Shown here piece by piece: positions 1 through 10,700 of a stretch of DNA of 64,000 nt. The notes beneath the pieces were generated by a model. The model was given only the letters and a program-made list of their open reading frames with translations. It ran no database searches and was not told the origin of the DNA. This stretch comes from Aplectana chamaeleonis. Its lineage: Eukaryota; Nematoda; Chromadorea; Rhabditida; Cosmocercidae. Where the stretch lies: assembly GCA_029168955.1 (NCBI GenBank), contig JAPDOI010000962.1, positions 182,492 through 246,491 on the forward strand, read 5' to 3'. Both the position numbers and the translations under genes were made by a program. Numbering within the stretch: the stretch's first letter is position 1; each line of letters starts with the position of its first letter.

Positions 1-160
1 ACATTGAATTAATTAAACCAGCTGATATTTAATACAACATTTGAAAGTTTTTGAGAAATTCAAAGAAAAAAATTGAAACAAAAAGCAGCAAAATTGAAAT
101 AATAAAGGAAAACGGTTGAAAAATAAACATTGAAAGGTAGAAAAATGTGAAAAAGAAACA
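1..160. repeat. A-rich block, right end (unit 1)
   Basis: The window starts in the last copy of a 21-bp repeat (ACATTGAATTAATTAAACC). It continues as A-rich, T-poor sequence to about 160. The complete counterpart in unit 2 spans about 22741-23450. Confidence 0.8.
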
Positions 161-382
161 TACTCTGCCTCAATTCATGTCCTCTCTCTTAATCATTTGA
201 ACATTCTCATGCTCTAAAACGCAGAGGTTTTGTGTGGTCTCTAATTTTCGCGATTCTGCAAAACTATGTGTTAAAACTAGAAATTTTGTTAATCTGTTGG
301 TTTAATCGTTAGTTGTTTTGTTTCTGTCGTTTTCATATAGGATTTTGTTGAATATTTTGTTGTGTTTACAGTTAAATTCAAA

Positions 383-398
383 GCGGGAGGGAGGGAGG
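383..398 (+). repeat. G-rich tract GCGGGAGGGAGGGAGG (unit 1)
   Basis: Three GGG runs plus a GG run, which could support a two-tetrad G-quadruplex or, with neighbouring G, a weak three-tetrad one. It is preceded by TTGTTGTGTTTACAG and followed by an A/T-rich stretch, the same arrangement as other members of the G-rich family in the spacer. Confidence 0.6.
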
Positions 399-1660
399 AG
401 ATTTTATGAAAGATCGAAAATTTTGGTTCTTCTCTGTTTCTTGTCTTTCATTTCGCTAGAAAATGTTAAACAAATCAGAGACAATTATTGTATTGTAATT
501 CTTAACTCAGACAATCCAAATCCTTTTAAGCAAGATAATCCAAATCCTTATGTTGTGTTCACATAGGACCCTTGCCCTTCTAGAGATTGTTGGTAGAAGA
601 TTGGATGTTACTGAGCGCGGTTGATCTTCGTTAGGTTCATCGTTGGAGCCTATGGTTTTTTGGACTTGAATGAAGTTAACTAGTGTTGTTTCTGCGGGCG
701 TTCAAGGGGTTTTCATCACGTTTCAGTAATGTCTGAGAGTTGTGGTCATTCTAGTTTCGGTTGTTAAAATTCTCTTGGGTTGTCATGTAACGAAACTGTG
801 AATCACTGTTGATGAGTGTTCTTGAATGGCATCAATTACATGTGTACTTCTCACCCTCGTGGGAGTTGAACGTTGTCCGACTCGTTATTCCATTCAGAGG
901 GTTAACATCTTGTTCCAATCACATGCGAAAATTGGTCTACCAGTTGGAGCTTCATCGTAAGAGAGTTTAGTTTCGTAAGTATCGCCTCGTGAATTCCCAC
1001 AATTGTCTGGAGTTACCGTGCTCATGAACCGTTTTCGAGCGTATCGATGTTTTCTGAATGGTGTAAACAGTACACTCTGAGGTTATGTAAACGTGAATCA
1101 AGTCTTAGGCTCTTTCCACTGAAGGTCCTGCTAGAATTAAACGATCTTGTCTTGTTTTGCGGTAAGGTTGAAGCCACTGAACTCGAATCGTATACCTGGC
1201 AAATACCTCCTTGATTACGATACACCAAAATTCAGATTGCAGTCTCAATCAGTTTTGTGCGGTGATCATATGGCTTATCTTTGTGTTTTAGAGTTACTAG
1301 AAAGATATAACGTGAGTGTGATTTCAATCGTGTAGGATCGTCTACAGTTTTGAAGATTTCGTGTTATCCGTTGTCAATAAGTTCCTGCACCCATTCCTGG
1401 TTCCTTAGGCTGCTTACTACATCAGTTTCGAGTTTCCTTGTAAAGTTCCAATTGTTTCTCCTTGCAACGCAATCTAGTATAATGAAGGCTTGTGCACAGT
1501 CGGTCGCAGCGGCTAAACGCAGCCATCTCGACGCATCGATATTGACATACATTGCCTAGTTAGGCGCTGCGCTAGAATACGCAACGTGATTATCTGAAAT
1601 ATCGGTTTCTTAGCGAATGTAGAGGTTTAGCTTGTGTGTTGCGTTCACTGCTCGCAAAAA
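399..1660. other. Spacer segment, no gene recognised (unit 1)
   Basis: Mixed-composition DNA, less AT-rich than its surroundings from about 800 on. It contains short open frames (62, 68 and 69 codons at 1147-1335, 1022-1228 minus and 1350-1559). They recur in other units only because the whole spacer is nearly identical. A strong 5' splice-site-like GTAAGTAT starts at 975. I recognise no protein or RNA family here. Confidence 0.6.
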
Positions 1661-1785
1661 ACGTTCTCTGGGGAGAGCAGACGGCTAGGCTCTCTTTGCA
1701 GGCTTTGAATACGAGTTAGGATGAGATTGAGAGGATCTCAATAGCTACCTTCTTCACTGAAGAGCCTCGGGGTAGCTATATAGTG
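1661..1785. other. Cluster of three hairpins, candidate structured RNA (unit 1)
   Basis: Three adjacent inverted repeats lie within 110 bp. GAGAGC at 1673-1678 pairs with GCTCTC at 1689-1694. ATTGAGA at 1726-1732 pairs with TCTCAAT at 1736-1742 around a GGA loop. ATAGCTACC at 1741-1749 pairs with GGTAGCTAT at 1771-1779, enclosing an inner TCTTC-ACT-GAAGA hairpin at 1751-1763. Hairpins two and three share two bases, so they would compete at their edges. The stems are DNA-symmetric and fold on either strand. No known RNA family is recognised, and function is inference only. Confidence 0.4.
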
Positions 1786-2724
1786 ATGTGAATTGTGTGG
1801 GGTACGGGGCTCTGACAATTCATATCGATACGCATATTTTATAACTCGAGCCGATTGGATGGCCAAGCTGTCTACCCGGAGTGGCACTCACCTTTTCTTG
1901 TGATCGAATGAATTGCTGTGACAGTCGATGTTGCACTTGCCTTTAGGTGTGTAGGGTTTTCTGCAGGACACGGTTGAGGGATATACTCGTATTCCATAAA
2001 GTTGTCGGCCGATTCTGTGTTTATCGGTTTTAGAAAGTTTCAAAGATTCATTTCTTGTTTTCTTCAATGCTATGCGAAAGGATGTTGAAAGTGAAGTTAA
2101 AAGAAATATTCTGGAAATGAGGTCTGATGGTAATTAGGGTTTTGTGCAGTGAAGTTAGCATAAATGTGCGAATTTGTGGGTGAGATTTGATAGATTGATA
2201 GAAATGTTTGAACTCGTGCTGAGGTTTTGAATCTCCTCAATTCCAACTACTTAACTGAACAATTTCATTAACTTGGTGACGATCCACTATGCGAAGACTC
2301 GCTTGAATTTCTGGCCTACAAGATTTTCTTCAAAAATACTGGTTTCAACTCGTGAGAGGAAATTACTCTGGTCTCATGATATATTTATGTGTGTATGCAT
2401 GTATGTAAATCAAGATGGAGATGATATTGGTAGTAAATAGCTGTAGAAGTATGCTTGTAGTCGAGAAATGAGGCATAGTTGAAGGAAAGAAAAGGATGAC
2501 TCAAGGAGTACTAGCAAAATGGAGTGTTGGTGTACAGAAAAAAGAAAAAAAATCGGTAATAAACACTAGTTCAGCGTAGTTTCATGTAAATGGTTTTTCG
2601 ACCCTTCACTTTGGATCTAATCAGAAACAAATTATGCTGGTTCCATCGAAATGCTGAATATAGTAACAATTGAGTGCCACATGGTGCTTCAGACAAATGA
2701 CGACACGGATTTCGATGATTTTCT
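1786..2724. other. Spacer segment, nothing recognised (unit 1)
   Basis: AT-rich sequence with no recognised gene. It includes a pyrimidine/purine-alternating stretch around 2380-2410 (TGTGTGTATGCATGTATG) and an A-run at about 2538-2553 whose length differs in every unit copy. A TTTTGTGCAG sequence at about 2141-2150 resembles a 3' splice site, but no gene model supports it. Confidence 0.5.
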
Positions 2725-3600
2725 GTTTAAAGCTGTTTTTTCGCTCAAATAAACAAAATTGGAGGTGAGGAAGGGCTGGGAAAAAAGAATTTTTTTGGAT
2801 TAATTCTAGAAATCGTGCAGTATTGAAAGATAAGTTTTTAGGCTCTTAAAGTTCCTGAATTGGGCTATAGAAATGGAAGAACCTAAATTGTTCAAATATG
2901 GAAGGCTTTGAAGGTTTTTGAACACTTTTGATAGTTGAAGAAAACAATGTTTAGATGGTATCGTCGGCTGATCGTTCAATTTGCTGCGTTGTGCTGTTTT
3001 TTTGCTCAACATAAACGAAGTGGGTGGAGAGGGAGGACTTTCAAAAAAACAACAAAATTTTTTTGTTTGAACATCGCATTGCGGCTTTGAGGTTCTCAAA
3101 AGACTTTCAGGATCTGCAATTTATGAAGTTTACAAAAATGCCCTGAGAACTGAATGGAGGTAATATATTTTCGTACACATTGCCTTTTCCTGCGTGATAT
3201 CGATTTTGCTGTTCAAAACAATCAAAGTGGGTGGAGAGGGCGGACTTTTACGAAAAACAGAAAAAAGTTTGTGATGAACATCGCTTCGGGGCTCTAAGAT
3301 TTTGGAAGGTTTACAGACTCTAAGTTATGAAAGCTTGCAAAAGTACCCTAAAGCCAGAATGAAGTCAGTCAATGTTTGTTTTCATTGTGTTGCCCTGTGT
3401 GATGTCGATTTTTGTGTTTTAAATAAACAAAGCGGGTGGAGAGGGAGGACATTTATAAAAAACCAAAAAAATTTTGGCTGAAATGAAAATCAACGATAAT
3501 AACAGATAACAGTTTTATTTTGCAGCTTTCATGTTTTTAAAAGGTTTTGAACCCACAGTTCTCAAAAATACGTAACCTTTAGAATATCCGAGTTTGCAGG
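2725..3600 (+). repeat. Degenerate ~205-bp tandem repeat with G-rich cores (unit 1)
   Basis: Four diverged copies lie head to tail. Their cores are at about 2759 (TTGGAGGTGAGGAAGGG), 3020 (GTGGGTGGAGAGGGAGG), 3227 (GTGGGTGGAGAGGGCGG) and 3432 (GCGGGTGGAGAGGGAGG), so the last three are 207 and 205 bp apart. Around each core the order is TTTTGTTCAA-like sequence, AAACAAAG, the G-rich core, GGAC, then A-rich runs. In copies two and three GAACATCGC follows, with TTTACA and a CCCT-containing word further on. It looks like an old satellite fossilised inside the spacer. Confidence 0.8.
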
Positions 3601-4769
3601 GCTTTACAGACCATACTACAATGCGAGATTACGCGGAAATACCGAGGGGTAATTCATGGTCCTAGAGGTTTTTTAGCGAATACAGATTTAGCCGTGAAAT
3701 CTCCTAGGTTGTGGAATCCCATCGAAGGTTGCGAGCAATTACAGGATAATTGTAGGGTTAGTTGCTTTGATCTTGCTTTCTGTAGCGTGTGCGTATATTA
3801 CTCACGGGTTTTCAGATGTTGGTGTGATGTCGAAGTGTCTAGGGATGATGGTTGTTCTCCTGTCAGGGTTTTCGTTCGGGTAGCTAGGAAGTTGTGATGT
3901 TGGGCCGTGTCAGATTTCAAAGTGCATGAGTACAGCGCGGAATTCGGATGCTTTTCCTGTGTTGGATGCAAGGTAGGTATCCCTTTTGCAATAGTATAGA
4001 GAATGTTTTCAATGACTGGAGGGGTAGAGCGTTCACTCTATATTGTATTTGAAAAGCATTCAAACTTTCAGGTCTGGTGTGGTGTTGTTAACACATTGAT
4101 AAAGTTGGGAGTCATGGGTGAATGGAAGAGTCGAGCTAAGAGAGGTGTTGTGGTCAACTGGGAAACTTCATATGGAATATCATGGAATGTGCGCCTTTTC
4201 GGATTATAATGACGTTTGTCCAGCTGTGATGTGCCACGGGGGGTATGAATGTGTTCGAGGAAAAAGAGGATACTAAGGAACTTTACAGTTTGGATAGTCT
4301 CTAATGCTGCTATGCCTTTTGCTACTTTCAGGTGTTTATTCATTAGTCTTTTGAAATCTCTTGGAAGGGACATTTATATTCTTGTTTTGACACGTTTTGT
4401 TTTGACATTCTTTCATTTATTATATTCTAGATAATTTTGCAGACATAATTTTTGTGTGTTTTTGATCTTTTTTTTGCTCAAGACAGTAAAGTGTTTGTTT
4501 TTCGGTATGATTTTGTTATGTTGCGTTTTCGGTGAGTTTCACAGACTAGGAACGGAGAAAGCAGCGCAATTGTTTGTAAACAGGTGGAAAAACAGGAAAT
4601 CATGTGTGGCTCTGAGGTACTCGGTTTTTATAATACGTTTATCGCCTACTGTATAATAGAAACAATTCAGTGATTGGAGTTCTCGGGATACACCGATATT
4701 AAACAGTTTCAGAAGAAGCCTTTAGTTTCAGAAGAAGTCCCTAAAGTTGGAGCGTTCGTAAGTTCCTTT
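3601..4769. other. Array-proximal spacer segment (unit 1)
   Basis: No gene is supported. It has a 5' splice-like AAGGTAGGTAT (GT at 3973) followed 99 bp later by ACTTTCAG (AG at 4070-4071), and other TTTCAG or TTTGCAG ends near 4331 and 4441. It also has a 19-bp-period direct repeat of AGTTTCAGAAGAAG (4705-4718 and 4724-4737) just before the array. The minus-strand 101-codon frame at 4068-4373 is intact here but broken in unit 4. Confidence 0.5.
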
Positions 4770-7700
4770 GCTGCACCATCCAAATAGGTTTCAAACTGGA
4801 CGGACATAGCATCTACACAGGGGTTTTCCTCCCCGGAGAGACAGCGCAGCCGCAGGCTGCACTATCCAAATAGGTTTCAAACTGGACGGACATAGCATCT
4901 ACACAGGGGTTTTCCTCCTCTGAGCGGTAATAGGTTTCAAACTGAACGGATTTAGCCTTTACACAGGGGTTTTCCTCCCCGGAGAGACAGCGCAGCCGCA
5001 GGCTGCACTATCCAAATAGGTTTCAAACTGGACGAACATAGCATCTACACAGGGGTTTTCCTCCTCTGAGCGGTAATAGGTTTCAAACTGAACGGATTTA
5101 GCCTTTACACAGGGGTTTTCCTCCCCGGAGAGACGACGCAGCCGCAGGCTGCACCATCCAAATAGGTTTCAAACTGGACGAACATAGCATCTACACAGGG
5201 GTTTCCCTCCTCTGAGCGGTAATAGGTTTCAAACTGAACGGATTTAGCCTCTACACAGGAGTTTTCCTCCCCGGAGAGACGACGCAGCCGCAGGCTGCAC
5301 CATCCAAATAGGTTTCAAACTGGACGGACATAGCATCTACACAGAGGTTTTCCTCCTCTGAGCGGTAATAGGTTTCAAACCGAACGGATTTAGCCTCTAC
5401 ACAGGGTTTTCCTCCCCGGAGAGACGACGCAGCCGCAGGCTGCACTATCCAAATTGGTTTCAAACTGGACGGACATAGCATCTACACAGGGTTTCCCTCC
5501 TCTGAGCGGTAATAGGTTTCAAACTGAACGGATTTAGCCTCTACAGAGGGGTTTTCCTCCCCGGAGAGACAGCGCAGCCGCAGGCTGCACTATCCAAATA
5601 GGTTTCAAACTGGACGGACATAGCATCTACACAGGGGTTTTCCTCCTCTGAGCGGTAATAGGTTTCAAACTGAACGGATTTAGCCTCTACACAGGGGTTT
5701 TCCTCCCCGGAGAGACGACGCAGCCGCAGGCTGCACCATCCAAATAGGTTTCAAACTGGACGGACATAGCAGCTACACAGGGGTTTCCTCCTCTGAGCGG
5801 TAATAGGTTTCAAACTGAACGGATTTAGCCTTTACACAGGGGTTTTCCTCCCCGGAGAGACAGCGCAGCCGCAGGCTGCACTATCCAAATAGGTTTCAAA
5901 CTGGACGGACATAGCATCTACACAGGGGTTTTCCTCCTCTGAGCGGTAATAGGTTTCAAACTGAACGGATTTAGCCTCTACAGAGGGGTTTTCCTCCCCG
6001 GAGAGACAGCGCAGCCGCAGGCTGCACTATCCAAATAGGTTTCAAACTGGACGGACATAGCATCTACACAGGGGTTTTCCTCCTCTGAGCGGTAATAGGG
6101 TTCAAACTGAACGGATTTAGCCTTTACACAGGGGTTTTCCTCCCCGGTGAGACAGCGCAGCCGCAGGCTGCACCATCCAAATAGGTTTCAAACTGGACGG
6201 ACATAGCATCTACACAGGGGTTTTTCTCCTCTGAGCGGTAATAGGTTTCAAACTGAACGGATTTAGCCTTTACACAGGGATTTTCCTCCCCGGAGAGACA
6301 GCGCAGCCGCAGGCTGCACTATCCAAATAGGTTTCAAACTGGACGGACATAGCATCTACACAGGGGTTTTCCTCCTCTGAGCGGTAATAGGTTTCAAACT
6401 GAACGGATTTAGCCTTTACACAGGGTTTTCCTCCCCGGAGAGACAGCGCAGCCGCAGGCTGCACTATCCAAATAGGTTTCAAACTGGACGGACATAGCAT
6501 CTACACAGGGGTTTTCCTCCTCTGAGCGGTAATAGGTTTCAAACTGAACGGATTTAGCCTTTACACAGGGGTTTTCCTCCCCGGAGAGACAGCGCAGCCG
6601 CAGGCTGCACTATCCAAATAGGTTTCAAACTGGACGGACATAGCATCTACACAGGGGTTTTCCTCCTCTGAGCGGTAATAGGTTTCAAACTGAACTGATT
6701 TAGCCTCTACAAAGGGGTTTTCCTCCCCGGAGAGACGACGCAGCCGCAGGCTGCACCATCCAAATAGGTTTCAAACTGGACGGACATAGCATCTACACAG
6801 GGGTTTTCCTCCTCTGAGCGGTAATAGGTTTCAAACTGAACGGATTTAGCCTTTACACAGGGGTTTTCCTCCCCGGAGAGACAGCGCAGCCGCAGGCTGC
6901 ACTATCCAAATAGGTTTCAAACTGGACGGACATAGCATCTACGCAGGGGTTTTCCTCCTCTGAGCGGTAATAGGTTTCAAACTGAACGGATTTAGCCTTT
7001 ACACAGGGGTTTTCCTCCCCGGAGAGACGGCGCAGCCGCAGGCTGCACTATCCAAATAGGTTTCAAACTGGACGGACATAGCATCTACACAGGGGTTTTC
7101 CTACTCTGAGCGGTAATAGGTTTCAAACTGAACGGATTTAGCCTTTACACAGGGTTTTCCTCCCGGAGAGACGGCGCAGTCCCAGGCTGCACCATCGAAA
7201 TAGGTTTCAAACTGGGCGGACATAGCATCTACACAGGGGTTTTCCTCCTCTGAGCGGTAATAGGTTTCAAACCGAACGGATTTAGCCTTTACACAGGGTT
7301 TTCCTCCCCGGAGAGACAGCGGAGCGCCAGGCTGCACTATCCGAATAGGTTTCAAACTGGACGTACATAGAATCTAGACAGGGGTTTTCCTCCTCTGACC
7401 GGTAATAGGTTTCAAACTGAACGGATTTAGCCTCTACAGACCGGTTTTCCTCCCCGGACAGACAGCGCACCCGCAGGCTGCACTATCCAAATAGGTTTCA
7501 AACTGGACGGACATAGCATCTACACAGGGTTTTCCTCCTCTGAGCGGTAATAGGTTTCAAACTGAACGGATTTAGCCTCTACACAGGGTTTTCCTCCCCG
7601 GAGAGACAGCGCAGCCGCAGGCTGCACCATCCAAATAGGTTTCAAACTGGACGGACATAGCATCTACACAGGGTTTTCCTCCTCTGAGCGGTAATAGGTT

Positions 7701-10700
7701 TCAAACTGAACGGATTTAGCCTCTACACAGGGTTTTCCTCCCCGGAGAGACAGCGCAGCCGCAGGCTGCACTATCCAAATAGGTTTCAAACTGGACGGAC
7801 ATAGCATCTACACAGGGGTTTTCCTCCTCTGAGCGGTAATAGGTTTCAAACTGAACGGATTTAGCCTTTACACAGGGTTTTCCTCCCGGAGAGACAGCGC
7901 AGCCGCAGGCTGCACTATCCAAATAGGTTTCAAACTGGACGGACATAGCATCTACACAGGGTTTTCCTCCTCTGAGCGGTAATAGGTTTCAAACTGAACG
8001 GATTTAGCCTCTACACAGGGTTTTCCTCCCCGGAGAGACAGCGCAGCCGCAGGCTGCACTATCCAAATAGGTTTCAAACTGGACGGACATAGCATCTACA
8101 CAGGGTTTTCCTCCTCTGAGCGGTAATAGGTTTCAAACTGAACGGATTTAGCCTCTACACAGGGTTTTCCTCCCGGAGAGACAGCGCAGCCGCAGGCTGC
8201 ACCATCCAAATAGGTTTCAAACTGGACGGACATAGCATCTACACAGGGTTTTCCTCCTCTGAGCGGTAATAGGTTTCAAACTGAACGGATTTAGCCTTTA
8301 CACAGGGTTTTCCTCCCCGGAGAGACAGCGCAGCCGCAGGCTGCACTATCCAAATAGGTTTCAAACTGGACGGACATAGCATCTACACAGGGTTTTCCTC
8401 CTCTGAGCGGTAATAGGTTTCAAACTGAACGGATTTAGCCTCTACACAGGGTTTTCCTCCCCGGAGAGACAGCGCAGCCGCAGGCTGCACTATCCAAATA
8501 GGTTTCAAACTGGACGGACATAGCATCTACACAGGGTTTTCCTCCTCTGAGCGGTAATAGGTTTCAAACTGAACGGATTTAGCCTTTACACAGGGTTTTC
8601 CTCCCCGGAGAGACAGCGCAGCCGCAGGCTGCACTATCCAAATAGGTTTCAAACTGGACGGACATAGCATCTACACAGGGTTTTCCTCCTCTGAGCGGTA
8701 ATAGGTTTCAAACTGAACGGATTTAGCCTCTACACAGGGTTTTCCTCCCCGAGAGACAGCGCAGCCGCAGGCTGCACCATCCAAATAGGTTTCAAACTGG
8801 ACGGACATAGCATCTACACAGGGGTTTTCCTCCTCTGAGCGGTAATAGGTTTCAAACTGAACGGATTTAGCCTCTACACAGGGTTTTCCTCCCCGGAGAG
8901 ACAGCGCAGCCGCAGGCTGCACTATCCAAATAGGTTTCAAACTGGACGGACATAGCGTCTACACAGGGGTTTTCCTCCTCTGAGCGGTAATAGGTTTCAA
9001 ACTGAACGGATTTAGCCTTTACACAGGGGTTTTCCTCCCCGGAGAGACAGCGCAGCCGCAGGCTGCACTATCCGAATAGGTTTCAAACTGGACGTACATA
9101 GCATCTACACAGGGGTTTTCCTCCTCTTAGCGGTAATAGGTTTCAAACTGAACGGACTTAGCCTCCACAGAGGGTTTTCCTCCCCGGAGAGACAGCGCAG
9201 CCGCAGGCTGCACTATCCAAATAGGTTTCAAACTGGACGGACATAGCATCTACACAGGGGTTTTCCTCCTCTGAGCGGTAATAGGTTTCAAACTGAACGG
9301 ATTTAGCCTTTACACAGGGGTTTTCCTCCCCGGAGAGACAGCGCAGCCGCAGGCTGCACTATCCAAATAGGTTTCAAACTGGACGGACATAGCATCTACA
9401 CAGGGTTTTTTCTCCTCTGAGCGGTAATAGGTTTCAAACTGAACGGATTTAGCCTTTACACAGGAGTTTTCCTCCCCGGAGAGACAGCGCAGCCGCAGGC
9501 TGCACTATCCGAATAGGTTTCAAACTGGACGGACGTAGCATCTACACAGGGGTTTTCCTCCTCTGAGCGGTAATAGGTTTCAAACTGAACGGATTTAGCC
9601 TTTACACAGGGGTTTTCCTCCCCGGAGAGACAGCGCAGCCGCAGGCTGCACCATCCAAATAGGTTTCAAACTGGACGGACATAGCATCTACACAGGGTTT
9701 TCCTCCTCTGAGCGGTAATAGGTTTCAAACTGAACGGATTTAGCCTCTACACAGGGGTTTTCCTCCCCGGAGAGACAGCGCAGCCGCAGGCTGCACCATC
9801 CAAATAGGTTTCAAACTGGACGGACATAGCATCTACACAGGGATTTTCCTCCTCTGAGCGGTAATAGGTTTCAAACTGAACGGATTTAGCCTTTACACAG
9901 GGGTTTTCCTCCCCGGAGAGACAGCGCAGCCGCAGGCTGCACTATCCAAATAGGTTTCAAACTGGACGGACATAGCATCTACACAGGGGTTTTCCTCCTC
10001 TGAGCGGTAATAGGTTTCAAACCGAACGGATTCAGCCTCTACACAGGGGTTTTCCTCCCCGGAGAGACGGCGCAGCCGCAGGCTGCACTATCCAAATAGG
10101 TTTCAAACTGGACGGACATAGCATCTACACAGGGGTTTTCCTCCTCTGAGCGGTAATAGGTTTCAAACCGAACGGATTCAGCCTCTACACAGGGATTTTC
10201 GTCCCCGGAGAGACAGCGCAGCCGCAGGCTGCACTATCCAAATAGGTTTCAAACTGGACGGACATAGCATCTACACAGGGTTTTCCTCCTCTGAGCGGTA
10301 ATAGGTTTCAAACTGAACGGATTTAGCCTCTACACAGGGTTTTCCTCCCCGGAGAGACAGCGCAGCCGCAGGCTGCACCATCCAAATAGGTTTCAAACTG
10401 GACGGACATAGCATCTACACAGGGTTTTCCTCCTCTGAGCGGTAATAGGTTTCAAACTGAACGGATTTAGCCTCTACACAGGGTTTTCCTCCCCGGAGAG
10501 ACAGCGCAGCCGCAGGCTGCACCATCCAAATAGGTTTCAAACTGGACGGACATAGCATCTACACAGGGTTTTCCTCCTCTGAGCGGTAATAGGTTTCAAA
10601 CTGAACGGATTTAGCCTTTACACAGGGTTTTCCTCCCCGGAGAGACAGCGCAGCCGCAGGCTGCACTATCCAAATAGGTTTCAAACTGGACGGACATAGC

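Noticed and set aside
1147..1559. 62- and 69-codon plus-strand frames found in all five units
   Set aside because: The units are too similar for conservation to be informative. No domain, signal peptide or plausible gene context is visible, and a minus-strand frame overlaps the first one equally well.
4068..4373. 101-codon minus-strand frame present in units 1-3
   Set aside because: It resembles no known protein, overlaps plus-strand frames of similar quality, and is broken by several indels in unit 4. Its presence elsewhere is explained by overall spacer identity.
4770..4915. CENP-B box in the minisatellite unit (TTTCAAACTGGACGGA)
   Set aside because: It has a loose resemblance only: essential positions of the box, including the CG after TTC and the final CGGG, do not match.
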